From an uncultured Roseibium sp. (GTDB lineage: Bacteria; Pseudomonadota; Alphaproteobacteria; Rhizobiales; Stappiaceae), in contig NZ_OY780958.1 in assembly GCF_963675985.1 (NCBI RefSeq), forward strand, positions 3,720,001 through 3,784,000: a DNA stretch of 64,000 nucleotides, given 5' to 3'. The notes below the pieces were generated by a model that did not search any database, had not been told where the DNA came from, and saw only the letters and a program-made list of their open reading frames with translations. A program made the position numbers and the translations under genes. Positions 12,501 through 18,686 of this stretch are shown here, one piece after another. Every line of letters starts with the position of its first letter. Position 1 is the stretch's first letter.

Positions 12501-15500
12501 GTTGAGCACATCCCAGTCGACCAATGCACCGGCACACCATGCAGAAGCGACCAAATCCAGCCTGCGGGCCATACAATCGGCAAGCAGCGCGTCACGATCT
12601 TCCGGCGGATCGCAGTCGAGGATCGACGGTGTGTAGACCATGGCGGGCGCGCACTCGCCGTCCGCCAGGAAGGTGTCGATAGCGGCAAGCGCCTCTGCCT
12701 TGTCCTTGACGACCAGCGCCAGACGGCAGGTGAGTTCGTTCCGGCCGGTCTGGAGTGTGTAGGCGATATCTGCGAGCCGGTCGTCCGGATGACCTTTCAG
12801 ATACGCGCTGAACCTTTGCAGGACTGTGCGCAGGCGGTCCGGGGTCAGCGCGGAGAACACCAGCAGGTCCGGTTCGTCCCGCTCGGCAGGGCGTACAGGC
12901 GCCCGGCATTCCTCGATGATGATGTGGGAGTTCATGCCCCCCGCACCGATCGAGGTCACGCCGGCGCGCCGGGGCAGGTCCCGTCCGGTCTCGTCCTTCA
13001 GCGGTGTCCAGGGCGACAGCTCGCGCTGGACATAGAAGGGCGAGGTTGCAAACGGGATATCCGGATTGAGGGTTTCGGCATGGAGCGACGGGGCGAGCTG
13101 GCCGTGCTTCAGCTGGGCGAGCACCTTGACGATGCCGGCTAGGCCCGATGCGCCGAGCAGATGGGCGACATTGCTCTTGACCGTTCCGATCGGACAGGTC
13201 TGCACCGCGTCGGTGTGCTTGCGGAACACCTGGGTCAGGGCCTTGACCTCGATCGGGTCGCCCAGCGCCGTTCCGGAGCCGTGGCCTTCGATGTAGCCGA
13301 TGGTCTTCGGGCTGATGCCCGCGTCGTCCAGGGCCCGCTCGATGGCGACCGCCTGCTGGTTCGGGTTGGGCACGGTGAAGCCGTTGCGCACGCCGGCGTT
13401 GCTGATGCCCGAGCCGGTGATCACGCCATAGATATGATCGCCGTCGCGCTCCGCATCGACGAGCGGCTTCAGCACCAGGGCGCCGACGCCCTCGCCCAGG
13501 ATCGTGCCTTCCGCGCCCAGGCCGTAGCCGCGGATGACATCGGCGGACTTGGTGGTGAAATGCTCCTGGGAGGTGGCGATCAGTTTCTGCGGATGGAGGA
13601 GCAGGCTGACCCCGCCGGCGAGCGCCATCTTGCAGCGACCCGCGCGCAGCATGTGCACCGCCTCGTGCACGCAGGTGGACGCGGCGGAACACATGGTATC
13701 GAGGAAATAGGACGGCCCGGTGAAGCCGTAATAATAGGAGACCATGTTCGGCACGGTACCGGTGTAGCTGCCGCTTGCCAGCGAACCGCGCATCAGCATG
13801 TTCTGGAAGCCGTAGAGGTCGTACTCGTTGGTCATCGAGCCGACGATCACCGCCACGTCGCCGCCAGTGCGCCGGGCCATGGTCTCGCGGGAATAGCCGG
13901 CATCCTCGAAAGCCTCGACGCTGGCCTGCAGGAACAGCCGCACCTCCGGCGACATCAGTTCGGCTTCGGCCTGGGAGATGCGGAAGTAGCGCGGGTCGAA
14001 CTTGTCGATATCTTTGAGGAAGGCGCCAGTCTTGACCACCGTCTTGCCGAGCACGTCCCGCTCGCCGTGATGGAGCGCGCCGTTGTCCCAGCGCTCAGAA
14101 GGGACCGGTTCGAACCCGTCGATTCCTTCCGACAGCATGTTCCAGAAGGCGTCCTGATCATCGGCTTTGGAGACATGCAGCGACAGGCCGACGATGGCGA
14201 TGTCATGCCCGTCGTCCCGTGCCGGTTCGGCGGCCTGTTGGCGTTCTTCCCGCACCGGCGCGGATGACACCATATCGACCGGGCGGGCCTCCATGGCAGC
14301 GGTCTTTTGAGCCGGGGGCGGAGATGTCTCCTCTGCGACGACGGCAGGTTCGTCTTCGGCAAAAAGACTCAGAAGCGCCGGCTTGTGTTCGGCGACCAGA
14401 TGCTCCGCCACGCCGTCGAGATCGACATATTCGAAGAACAGGGTCTTCGACAGCGGCCCCAGTGCTTCTTCCAGCCGGTTGGTACTCTCGACGATGGCGA
14501 TGGAGTCGAGGCCGTATTCCTCCAGCTTGCGGTTGGCGCGGATGCGGACGGCATCCATTTCCAGAACGTCGGCGAGGATCTCGCGGATATAACCGACGGT
14601 CTTCCGTTTCAGCTCTGCCTCGTCGATTCCGGCTGCGGCAGGCGTGTCTGCGGTTTGTTCCGGTGCAGTATCGGCCGGTTCCTCCTCCGGACTTTCGCCG
14701 AAGCCGGCAAGGACCGCATCGATCCGGTCCAGATCGCCGTGGAGCACGGTGCTCCGCGGCGAGCCGTTGCCGGTGAGAACGGTTTCCAGTGCGGCGAGAC
14801 CTGCCTCGGTCGGAAGCGGCGTCAGGCCGAGGCGGCGTTTCATGGCCTCAAGCGTCGCCATGTCGACCGACATGCCGCCTTCGCTCCACAGCGGCCAGGC
14901 GACGGAGATCGTCCTGCCCCTGCGCTTGCCCTTGGCGACGTCCGCGCTGCGGGTTTCGGCAAAGGCATCTAGGAAGGCATTGGCGGCGGCATAGGCGGCC
15001 TGCCCGGCATTGCCGAAGACGGACGCAATCGACGAGCAGAGCACGAAGAAATCGAGCGGCTGATCCTGCGTCGCCCGGTCCAGATTGACCGTGCCGGCGA
15101 CCTTCGGCGCGAAGACCCCGGTGGCCCTCGCCGCGTCCTGAGTCAAGATATAGCCGTCGTCCAGCACACCGGCCGTATGGATGATGCCCTTGAGCGGTCC
15201 CTGCTCCCGTGCGATCCGGGCGGAGACGTCTTCCACCTCTTCCGGATTTGCAATATCGCAGGCGGCATAGACCACGTCCGCGCCTCGTTCGCGCAAGGCC
15301 TCCAGCCGGATCTGCCTGTCACGTTCGGGGACCTCCCGCCGTCCGGTCAGCACCAGTTTGCGCGCGCCTTTGGTAACCAGCCAGTCGGCGAAGATCAGGC
15401 CGAGGCCGCCGAGGCCTCCAGTGATCCAGTAAACTCCGTCCGGATCGATGCTGAAGGGCTCCGGCTCGGCCAGGGACGTTTCCGAAACGGGCATCCAGGC

Positions 15501-18500
15501 CTGGCGCATGCCGGCGGCGGTGTAGCGCAGTTCCGCCGTCGTGTCGCGCGCGCGGGCTTCGGCCAGGGCGATGGAGCCTAACCGATCCGGTGTGGCGTCA
15601 CCGGAGAGCGTAATGACCCGGCCGCTGATTTTCGGATTTTCAATCGCCGCCGTTTTCAGGAGCCCGGCCAAAGGCGCAACGGCCGGGACGGAAACCGCAT
15701 CCGTTGCCAGAACGAGAAGGCGGACCGGCGCGGCCGGGCGTGAGCGCAGGATGTCGGCGACGATCCCGTGAGCAGCCATGAAAAGAGTTTCCGCGGCCTC
15801 GGCGATCCCGTTTTCCGAAACATCCGGGAGACGGTCGACGCGCCAGCCGGTGCGCTCGCCAATTACCTTTGCGGTTTCGGCATTGGCGCCTGCGAGCAGG
15901 ATGTGAGTCTGCCCGGTTGATCCACCTACCTTGAGTTGAAGCGGTACTTCCTGCCAGTCGCCGTCGGTGACGACCAGAGACAGGGACGGGTCTGCAGCGT
16001 CCTCGGCCTGCCCTCCGGTAACCTCCACGTTCGGCTTCAGAACCCGCAGGGCAAGGTCGTGAAAGGCAGCTTTTTGGGTACCGTTCTTGTCATAGAGGTC
16101 GATATCGAGATGGCGCATCGGTGCGCCCGGTGCGGCGCTCGAGGTCAGGCGCACATGCGCCCACATGACCGGTTCGCAGGCTCCAAGGACTTCGATGCGC
16201 CGGCAGGAGAACGGCACGGCCGCCCCGGACGGTGCGTCGTCGCCGATTGCGATCCAGGCCTGGATGGCGGCGTCGAGCAGCACCGGATGCAGCGGCATCG
16301 CGTCCAGCGAACCAAGCAGACGGCGGGGCAGCTTCAACTGGGCCAAGGCCTCGCTTTCGCCGCGATAGATCTGTGCCAACGCGCGGAAGGACGGTCCGTG
16401 ATCGACACCGCTTGTCCGGAGACGATCGTAACAGGTCTGCGGCTCCACCCGCACGGACATACGCGATTTCAGCTCGTCCAGGTTCACAGCAACCGGTTGC
16501 GTCTCAGACAAGGGAAGAAGCGTCCCTTGCGCGTTCGGCACATTGGAAGCGCGGTCGCCAGGCTCGTCAGCCGTCCAGATCGAAAACCCGATCCGGTCCG
16601 GTTCGCGACGCTGGAGATTGGTTTCAACCTTAATCGCGCGCCGGTCCATGATCCTGATCGGTTTGCTCCAGACCACGTCGTCAATCGCAAAGACGGGCGA
16701 TTGCAGGCCGCCGGTGCCCTCTGCTGCCGCGCGCGCCATTTCCAGGCAGGCGACGCCGGGCAGCACCTGCACGCCGCCGACATGGTGATCATAGAGAACG
16801 AATTCGTCACCGGTCAGGCGGGTCGTAAAGCTACAGCCGTCAAAACCGGACGTGTTCCGATGCAGGAGCGGATGGGGAACCGGCTTCTGGTCCTTGACCC
16901 CGAGCGACAGGTCCATCCAGTGGCGTTCCCGTTCGAACGGATAGACCGGAGCATGGATGCGGCTGCCTTCGGCTTTGCCGCCGGTCGACCAGTCCACATC
17001 TTCGCCCGCGATCCAACGGCGGGCCAGTTTCACTTCCTTAGCCGACTCACAACCTTCGGCGCCGTCAATTCCTTTCGGGAAAAGACAACCGGTGAAGCTT
17101 TCGCCGATCAGACAGGCGCGCAGCGCATCGGCGAAGTCTTCGAGGGATCGGACAAGAAAGGCGCAGCGCGCTTCGAGCGGTTCGCGCGCGACCTGATAGG
17201 TCCACGCGATGTCGGCAAGGGAGATACCGTTTTCATCGGCCTGTTCGACGAAACGCAGCAGCCTTGCCGCATATTCAGACAGGCGTGCCTCGCTCGTCGC
17301 AGACAGGGGAACCACTTGGAGGGGCGTCTCCGCTTCAACCGCTACGGGCTTTCGGACGGGCGGCTCTTCCAGCACGACATGGCCGTTGCTGCCACCGAAG
17401 CCGAAGGAACTGACGCAGGCCCGTCTTGGACGGCTTTGTTCGTGCGGCCAGTCGGTCGTTTCCGACTGGATACGGAACGGTGTTCCCGACAGGTCGATCA
17501 GCCGGTTCAGCTCCTTGAAGCCGACATTCGCCGGCAGGCGATCATGCTTCAGGGCCGCTAGAACCTTGACGATCCCGGCCACCCCGGCCGCGCCTTCCAG
17601 ATGGCCGATATTGGTCTTGACCGAGCCGATGCCGCAGCTTTCGCCTGTGAAGGAGACCCCGTTTTCCTCAGCCAAGGTCGCGAAGGCCTGCTTGAGGCCG
17701 GAAATCTCGATCGGGTCGCCGAGCGGCGTGCCCGGGCCATGGGCCTCGACGTAATCGATGCTGTCCGGGCTCACGCCGGCTTCCCGGTGCACTTCCGTAA
17801 TCAGCTTCGCCTGGGCGAGAGGATTGGTCACCGTCAGCGAGTTGGTGCGGCCGCCGTGATTGATGCCGATGCCGCGGATGATTCCGTGGATCGGATCGCC
17901 GTCCGCCTGCGCGCGCGACAGGCGTTTCAGCAACAGGACGGCGCCGCCCTCGCCGCGCACATAACCATCGGCGGCGTCATCGAACGCCTTGCCCTTGCCG
18001 TCCTTGGACAGCATGCCCGCCTTGGAGAAGGCAACGAAATGGTTGGGCGACCAGATGAGGTTGACCCCGCCGGCAAGCGCCAGGTCGCAGGTCCCGTCCT
18101 GTAACGCCCTGACTGCCTCGTAGAGCGAGGTCATGGACGCGGCGCAGGCCGTATCGTTGGTGATGCTCGGTCCCTGGAAATCGAAGAAATGGGACACCCG
18201 GTTGGCGATGATCGAAAAAGCGATCCCCGTCGGGGTATAGGCGTCCACCTGCGCCAGATGCTTTTCCAGAAGCTCGGCGTAGTCCCAGTGGCACACGCCC
18301 ATGTAGACGCCGGTGCGGCTGCCTGCGAGATCGGAGGCCCGGTAGCCGGCATCCTCGATGGCATGCCAGGCCATTTCGAGCGCGAACCGCTGCTGCGGGT
18401 CCATCCAGGCCACCTCGCGCGGGGAAATGCCGAAGAAACCGGCGTCAAAGCAGTCCGCATCCTCGACGAAGCCGCCCCAGATGCTGTTGGTCCTGTTGCC

Positions 18501-18674
18501 CTTGGCCGGGTCCCCCATCAGAGCCGCAGCATCCCAGCGGTCGGCCGGGACTTCGGAAATCAGGGAGCGTTCGGCGACCAGATGCTCCCAGAATGCGTCG
18601 AGACCGTCGGCGCCGGGCAAACGCATGCCGAGGCCGATGATGGCAACCGGTTCCCGTGCTCCTCCCCTGGCCAT
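1..18674 (-). CDS. Giant modular trans-AT polyketide synthase (partial, C-terminus beyond window)
   Basis: A single frame runs from ATG at 18674 to the left edge without a stop: 6,224 complete codons plus two bases. Frame continuity was checked at the catalytic residues of all modules, which share one codon phase. Domain order is KS1-DH-KR-ACP / KS2-B-ACP / KS3-KR-ACP / KS4-ACP(dead)-MT-ACP / KS5-ECH(dead)-ECH-ACP-ACP / KS6. There is no AT domain, so malonyl units must come in trans. There is no loading domain, so KS1 must take a starter made elsewhere, presumably on the free ACP at 24807. The start is supported by an AGGGGAG ribosome site about 7 nt upstream and lies 12 nt after the AT-ER gene. 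Chemistry read from the modules: glutarimide formation (modules 1-2), beta-hydroxylation (3), methylation (4), beta-branching (5). It belongs to the 24318-to-1 operon. Domain calls are from motifs; the final product is inferred. Confidence 0.96.
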   Translation of the reverse strand, partial: MARGGAREPVAIIGLGMRLPGADGLDAFWEHLVAERSLISEVPADRWDAAALMGDPAKGNRTNSIWGGFVEDADCFDAGFFGISPREVAWMDPQQRFALEMAWHAIEDAGYRASDLAGSRTGVYMGVCHWDYAELLEKHLAQVDAYTPTGIAFSIIANRVSHFFDFQGPSITNDTACAASMTSLYEAVRALQDGTCDLALAGGVNLIWSPNHFVAFSKAGMLSKDGKGKAFDDAADGYVRGEGGAVLLLKRLSRAQADGDPIHGIIRGIGINHGGRTNSLTVTNPLAQAKLITEVHREAGVSPDSIDYVEAHGPGTPLGDPIEISGLKQAFATLAEENGVSFTGESCGIGSVKTNIGHLEGAAGVAGIVKVLAALKHDRLPANVGFKELNRLIDLSGTPFRIQSETTDWPHEQSRPRRACVSSFGFGGSNGHVVLEEPPVRKPVAVEAETPLQVVPLSATSEARLSEYAARLLRFVEQADENGISLADIAWTYQVAREPLEARCAFLVRSLEDFADALRACLIGESFTGCLFPKGIDGAEGCESAKEVKLARRWIAGEDVDWSTGGKAEGSRIHAPVYPFERERHWMDLSLGVKDQKPVPHPLLHRNTSGFDGCSFTTRLTGDEFVLYDHHVGGVQVLPGVACLEMARAAAEGTGGLQSPVFAIDDVVWSKPIRIMDRRAIKVETNLQRREPDRIGFSIWTADEPGDRASNVPNAQGTLLPLSETQPVAVNLDELKSRMSVRVEPQTCYDRLRTSGVDHGPSFRALAQIYRGESEALAQLKLPRRLLGSLDAMPLHPVLLDAAIQAWIAIGDDAPSGAAVPFSCRRIEVLGACEPVMWAHVRLTSSAAPGAPMRHLDIDLYDKNGTQKAAFHDLALRVLKPNVEVTGGQAEDAADPSLSLVVTDGDWQEVPLQLKVGGSTGQTHILLAGANAETAKVIGERTGWRVDRLPDVSENGIAEAAETLFMAAHGIVADILRSRPAAPVRLLVLATDAVSVPAVAPLAGLLKTAAIENPKISGRVITLSGDATPDRLGSIALAEARARDTTAELRYTAAGMRQAWMPVSETSLAEPEPFSIDPDGVYWITGGLGGLGLIFADWLVTKGARKLVLTGRREVPERDRQIRLEALRERGADVVYAACDIANPEEVEDVSARIAREQGPLKGIIHTAGVLDDGYILTQDAARATGVFAPKVAGTVNLDRATQDQPLDFFVLCSSIASVFGNAGQAAYAAANAFLDAFAETRSADVAKGKRRGRTISVAWPLWSEGGMSVDMATLEAMKRRLGLTPLPTEAGLAALETVLTGNGSPRSTVLHGDLDRIDAVLAGFGESPEEEPADTAPEQTADTPAAAGIDEAELKRKTVGYIREILADVLEMDAVRIRANRKLEEYGLDSIAIVESTNRLEEALGPLSKTLFFEYVDLDGVAEHLVAEHKPALLSLFAEDEPAVVAEETSPPPAQKTAAMEARPVDMVSSAPVREERQQAAEPARDDGHDIAIVGLSLHVSKADDQDAFWNMLSEGIDGFEPVPSERWDNGALHHGERDVLGKTVVKTGAFLKDIDKFDPRYFRISQAEAELMSPEVRLFLQASVEAFEDAGYSRETMARRTGGDVAVIVGSMTNEYDLYGFQNMLMRGSLASGSYTGTVPNMVSYYYGFTGPSYFLDTMCSAASTCVHEAVHMLRAGRCKMALAGGVSLLLHPQKLIATSQEHFTTKSADVIRGYGLGAEGTILGEGVGALVLKPLVDAERDGDHIYGVITGSGISNAGVRNGFTVPNPNQQAVAIERALDDAGISPKTIGYIEGHGSGTALGDPIEVKALTQVFRKHTDAVQTCPIGTVKSNVAHLLGASGLAGIVKVLAQLKHGQLAPSLHAETLNPDIPFATSPFYVQRELSPWTPLKDETGRDLPRRAGVTSIGAGGMNSHIIIEECRAPVRPAERDEPDLLVFSALTPDRLRTVLQRFSAYLKGHPDDRLADIAYTLQTGRNELTCRLALVVKDKAEALAAIDTFLADGECAPAMVYTPSILDCDPPEDRDALLADCMARRLDLVASAWCAGALVDWDVLNKARDLRRVSLPAYPFEKIRCWYQEEPDAPSVVNPIGARSKLHPFIGLNRSDVTGLRYTTAIHLKELRDYVFADGGRETVLPTVATEIAAAAARIASVAEHPVVRDLQVCASPNWLEVKELEIAVEPGADGGTVRVETVSQADERLSWFRATVAEAAGRTEQTIDLDALRRGASEQLDSKAVYETLKARRLAFGPYLESIDQAWRLTDGGVLCSLRKDPPQQDFFKKNTFCSATALGAAYEALLLAAPDLADHTIHAIESAELAGGDITDVLCRPDADGRFSLFFLNSTSRVVAVMSGIVFGGQAAARPDETRSKTSTPDNVSEQLQQDLREKAAAILKFAASDLGAREAFHDLGFDSISLTRYANDIGAAYGIDLSPAIFFECEHIEALAEHLVKRHGVVPQTTKTDVAPAPAMPAQGMADVVSSPPLPDPVEAPAPKRSEGSEDDRIAIIGMAGRFPQSPDVDTFFDNLLAGRDLTSVLPLERYSPAYAERIRKAGFFGHGGFMEDVDRFDAAFFRVSPVEAERMDPQQRLLLETAWRALEDAGYTPEDLPRRTGVFVGITSLDYADLWCAEGLATDGYVATGNSLAMAANRLSHQFNLNGPSQSIDTACSSSLVALLRARDALRAGQCSAALVGGVNLCLSLEGFEGPHQAGMLSPTGHCHTFGSAADGYARGEGVAVLLLKRLADAERDGDRILGVIAGGAENHGGRSGALTAPNAKAQAQLIVEAMCGIDPGTVSYIEAHGTGTELGDPVEINGLRRAYAELNGTERVPAPTIGLGTVKSSIGHLEAAAGLAGVIKILMAMRRNELPPTLYSTPLNPHIELDGSPFRILTAREPWPAGSTTSPRRAGVSSFGFGGTNAHVVLESYDAPSGAARHPLAPHSFAPTRFWLPTVKPAQTERDRMLFAAHWVPAEASVQPFAGRRLAVGCGVRIDEGQGAKNVHLAPAGQGIGETYADAARQLLELLQGEMASPSRDDLLIQLAVPADGEGALYAGLFGMLMTASQEEPRIKVQMVEVPSAASPETVAEWLLAEACALGGTHSRYQNGQRTIRTWRELADSAPQHRWRDGGVYLIAGGMGGLGRLVAEDIARTAKGAVLVLTGSKPLDDDRQDFLKSLRELGAVTAYRQVDMADAAAVKALVGHIVEVHGGLTGVIHCAGTLRDGFLAGKSNEDLQAVLAPKVAGAIAQREACAGIDLDCLILFSSLAGPFGNPGQADYAAANGFLDALARSSGGAIKSIDWPLWQDGGMRVDEATKEALFRRMGQRPLQTAAGLEALHLCLGAQASQIAVVAGEQMRIRQFFAADPLDTAAKPQVQPPAVEATHATVLSAALTAKTRSKLSALFGHISGMASEAIDPQAPLEDYGIDSLMITRLNNELGDIFRDLPKTLFFRHRTLAAVSDYLVETQPSACAEWTGISETAAAPVEPNPAQASASNAVVQRSQHPAQDEPIAIIGMSGTYPDAPDLDAFWDNLLAGHDAVRGIPEDRWSLDGFFEPDPDEAVAQGKSYSKWGAFLEGFADFDPLFFKLSPRDAAAMDPQERLFLTSAWQALEDAGYTRDRLKASAGTEHGGARVGVFAGVTKTGYALYGPFTTEGGARVRPSTSFAGMANRVSHILDLSGPSLPVDTMCSSSLTAIHEACEHLRAGSCAMAIAGGVNLYLHPANYAELSAAHMLSPSGKCRSFGEGADGFVPGEGVGCVLLKPLSRALADGDRIHALIRASAVNHGGRTNGYTVPSPAAQRDVVRAALDQAGLSARDLGCIEAHGTGTDLGDPIEVDGLTQAFASDTTDTGFCALGSVKSGIGHLEAAAGIAGLTKAVLQMKHRTLVPSLHGERTNPNIDLAKSPFTLQRDAAAWVSDGPRRAGISSFGAGGANAHVILEEWSEPEAGGRSGRAGTGPEAIILSARDGARLKDAAERLLADLRKAGPAEQPDSAPDLAAVTSNLCTKLGSLLDVDPGDIDPEESFDALGVDASHILALGRWIEATFGSSLHPVDFELAETVKVLASLLCANGGQGAQPTAALDLADIGYTLQVGREAMDCRLGILARDTGELADILKAWIAGDERDLPVFVSQPHGKRGVLSSLSDDEVIAEVVARAWETDRLETVLRLWVEGVDVAWHALPRKHSAWIVSLPTYPFERTQYWIPAELRGGLRTNAESVGLRQAVETPAGDAALLAEQDTLETAVARVIRAVLNEIQETEVISTFWPWLEAAKALLDAQDRDASKTSEDAWAAWQAQKQAGQSLAQMELAETALRALPEILTGHRRATNVLFPDGRQTLVEAVYKENAVAARFSRTVAAAAAQVVADWTPAHGKLRILEIGAGTGGTSEPVFEALRTHADRIAEYLYTDVSRAFLIHAERSYADKISGLTTALFDVEKPLEDQQVEPGRYDLVIAANVLHATADIERTLARVRETMAPGGVLLMNETSKPTFFTHVTFGLLEGWWRFTDPDRRIPGTPSLTPNSWRRALEQTGFAWIAGSSAPELSLGQQIIAARAEGSAATQATSPMAAAVKAVANDPGPVVTEAPAGLVRPSSEVPLRAILLTALAETLNVAPSAIDVERSFADYGLDSILGAELVHRLRKALGIDLDQTALFDFTNVVQLEGYLTTDFPQAVADLQATPAEAPAAPAKTSPEPVPQPKPSRPGNGHEPIAIVGASGRFAKSETIDELWTHLAAGDDLVEPVSRFDLTPFYESAEPGSYGRHGSFLDGIDRFDPVFFGISGLEATYMDPQQRLFLEEAWKTLENAGHAGDDMIGRRCGVFVGCAHGDYQELFTEQPPGQAFWGNTTSLIPARISYWLDLKGPAVAVDTACSSSLVALHLACQAIRNGECEMALAGGVFVQCSPRFFRYANAAQMLSPSGHCAAFGAGADGIVPGEAVGAVLLRPLSDALADGDTVLGVIAASGINQDGTTNGITAPSAASQERLIRQVYDDFGIDPASIDYVEAHGTGTVLGDPIEHAALVRAYADAELNGHEIYLGSVKSNIGHATTAAGIAGLAKVLSSLQHETIPPTLHFTGGNPAIDFEKGPFRVNDAPVSWPARPGARRRAAISSFGFSGTNAHVVIEEAPEAAFVREAARKQLFVLSARTPEQLKTQADHLVAHLEDHPELLPEDVAFTLVAGRRAFAHRLVLVAGDLRELMTGLKAWLAGDTGSGVETGEAGQTGKEVGRQVSGPVTVADEVQRADQLRALGRTFLAGGRLDARDLFSEPRGRVPLPTYPFAGKSYWVNAAKPVVDQRPEPKSEAVPSAAPQEGRTAPRVRLAAPAAMAASVTSSDVARSPKVTLQPIGKAETPAEPAGDVTRRMDRDGVRRLDFTGSWGRPLATRLAEELEAASRDETIRALVLTGDAAWQANGRNVEGFDPEAVLTCAVPVIASVRSTTAGQAAATALLSDFLVMAETARLENVPAPASKLAAYLRDRRLDKDREGILRVPGGQEDEAALRLAGEIANGPREALVLLKAHMRRELPALLADLPAKELPLDVSGGAQPGFAGPSRTVPLKTGVMELEFFDDGVVLLRMTERDGRNMFTPAFMDGLEEAFARIAEQPEARVVVLTGHDTWFACGGTADGLADLQQGGSRFTDRRIYSLPLDCDLPVIAAMQGHGIGAGWSLGMYCDRAIFAAEGIYHSNYLWYGFTPGAGATLIFPHRLGDDLGREVLFTAREYRGRELGERSERLTVKPAREVLGAALNAAHALARKPRAELVAMKADLAAPLRAKLDAVLQRELAMHETTFIGNDSVRARIAEKFGEVDRMTETAGPAKASSIDATALRTDIVTSLAEDLMIDVADIRDGDSFQDLGLDSILAVTWIRKLNTSYGIDLPATAVYAHPTVGALIAHVAELVGERSAAEKATPASVQSAPVQAAPLPTETATGDHRKRLRAEIVSSLAEDLMIETSEIDDSAGFLDLGLDSILAVTWIRKLNTRYGIDLPATAVYAHPTVGGLVDHVATLVPAVAAPAIEGKPVAAEAVQSPVDVPAVSAGASAQPAEDRRPATDAIAIIGASGKFPKARDLGEFWENIRSGQDCIDEVPPSRWDIGQYYDPDPQAPGKSYCKWMGALDGAGEFDARFFNITPLEAELMDPQQRLFLETAWHAIEDAAIDPASLAGSRCGVYVSSGPSGYEDLISERNTYSLLGSSGSILAARISYLLDLRGPCLSIDTACSSSLV
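640..4555 (-). other. PKS module 5: KS-(dead ECH)-ECH-ACP-ACP, beta-branching module
   Basis: KS5 at 4555-3270 has Cys4871 in DTACSSS. Two crotonase-like segments follow. The first (about 2625-2080) keeps the fold outline (ALVLTG, PVIASV) but lacks oxyanion-hole glycines and acids. The second (about 2010-1255) is complete, with CGGTADGL, GHGIGAGWSLG and a YGFTPGAGAT segment typical of PksI-type decarboxylating ECH2. Two tandem ACPs have Ser5860 and Ser5969, each in the same LGLDSILAVTW context; Trp lies six residues after Ser, which is the known flag of beta-branching acceptor ACPs. The ACPs repeat with a 327-bp period and are nearly identical. This module is the expected partner of the HMGS cassette at 29931-33468 and should install a methyl or exomethylene beta-branch. 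Confidence 0.9.
4665..8160 (-). other. PKS module 4: KS-(dead ACP-like insert)-methyltransferase-ACP
   Basis: KS4 at 8160-6850 has Cys3688 in DTMCSSS and HGTGT. Between its end and the flanking-subdomain motif GYTLQVGREAMD lies an extra 70-80 residue carrier-like fold (6720-6485) whose Ser position is Ala4031 (LGVDAS). After LPTYPFER comes a SAM methyltransferase with LEIGAGTGG near 5,540 and a YDLVIAANVLHAT motif. ACP Ser4630 is in YGLDS. The methyltransferase could be C- or O-type; sequence alone does not settle it. With no KR in this module, C-methylation of the alpha carbon, or O-methylation of an enol or earlier hydroxyl, are the options. Confidence 0.85.
8280..11165 (-). other. PKS module 3: KS-KR-ACP
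   Basis: KS3 covers 11165-9890 with nucleophile Cys2669 (DTACSSS), HGTGT and a GHLEAAAG second His. The post-KS segment ends in a short FAPTRFWLP variant of the usual LPTYPFER motif. KR at about 9300-8770 has an AGGMGGLGR cofactor loop and Tyr3277 in QADYAAAN. ACP Ser3427 is in YGIDS. The module should leave a beta-hydroxy group. There is no DH, so the hydroxyl is expected to remain in the chain next to the ring made in module 2. Confidence 0.88.
11310..14211 (-). other. PKS module 2: KS-B-ACP, candidate branching (glutarimide-forming) module
   Basis: KS2 (residues about 1489-1923) has nucleophile Cys1662 in DTMCSAAS and the first His in HGSGT. The domain at 12385-11600 has the length and framing of a double-hotdog DH but no catalytic set: the HxxxGxxxxP histidine is absent (FADGGRETVLP instead), and the DxxxQ segment reads LGAAYEA, so Asp is Gly and Gln is Glu. 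ACP Ser2415 lies in LGFDS. Known KS-B-ACP modules (rhizoxin RhiE and glutarimide PKSs) use such a B domain with the KS to add a malonyl unit by vinylogous Michael addition; if the acceptor carries a terminal amide the ring closes as glutarimide. Function here is inferred from position after module 1 and from the amidotransferase in the cluster. A simple dead DH is the alternative. Confidence 0.78.
14385..18674 (-). other. PKS module 1: KS-DH-KR-ACP
   Basis: KS1 spans residues about 8-438; its nucleophile is Cys177 (DTACAAS) and the first catalytic His sits in HGPGT, where the usual motif is HGTGT. DH follows, with His630 in an HxxxGxxxLPG motif and Asp801/Gln805 in a DAAIQA motif, so it looks active. 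KR has the GGLGGLG nucleotide loop near 15,420 and Tyr1228. The ACP has its phosphopantetheine Ser1391 in YGLDS. A complete ketoreduction/dehydration module gives an alpha,beta-unsaturated thioester. In glutarimide PKSs this is the acceptor made from a malonamyl starter and passed to the branching module that follows directly here. Confidence 0.9.
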
Positions 18675-18686
18675 GACCGGTCTCCC

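Noticed and set aside
1..18674. Possibility that the PKS is several genes
   Set aside because: No stop in the coding frame, and the catalytic codons checked across the modules share the phase of the ATG at 18674.
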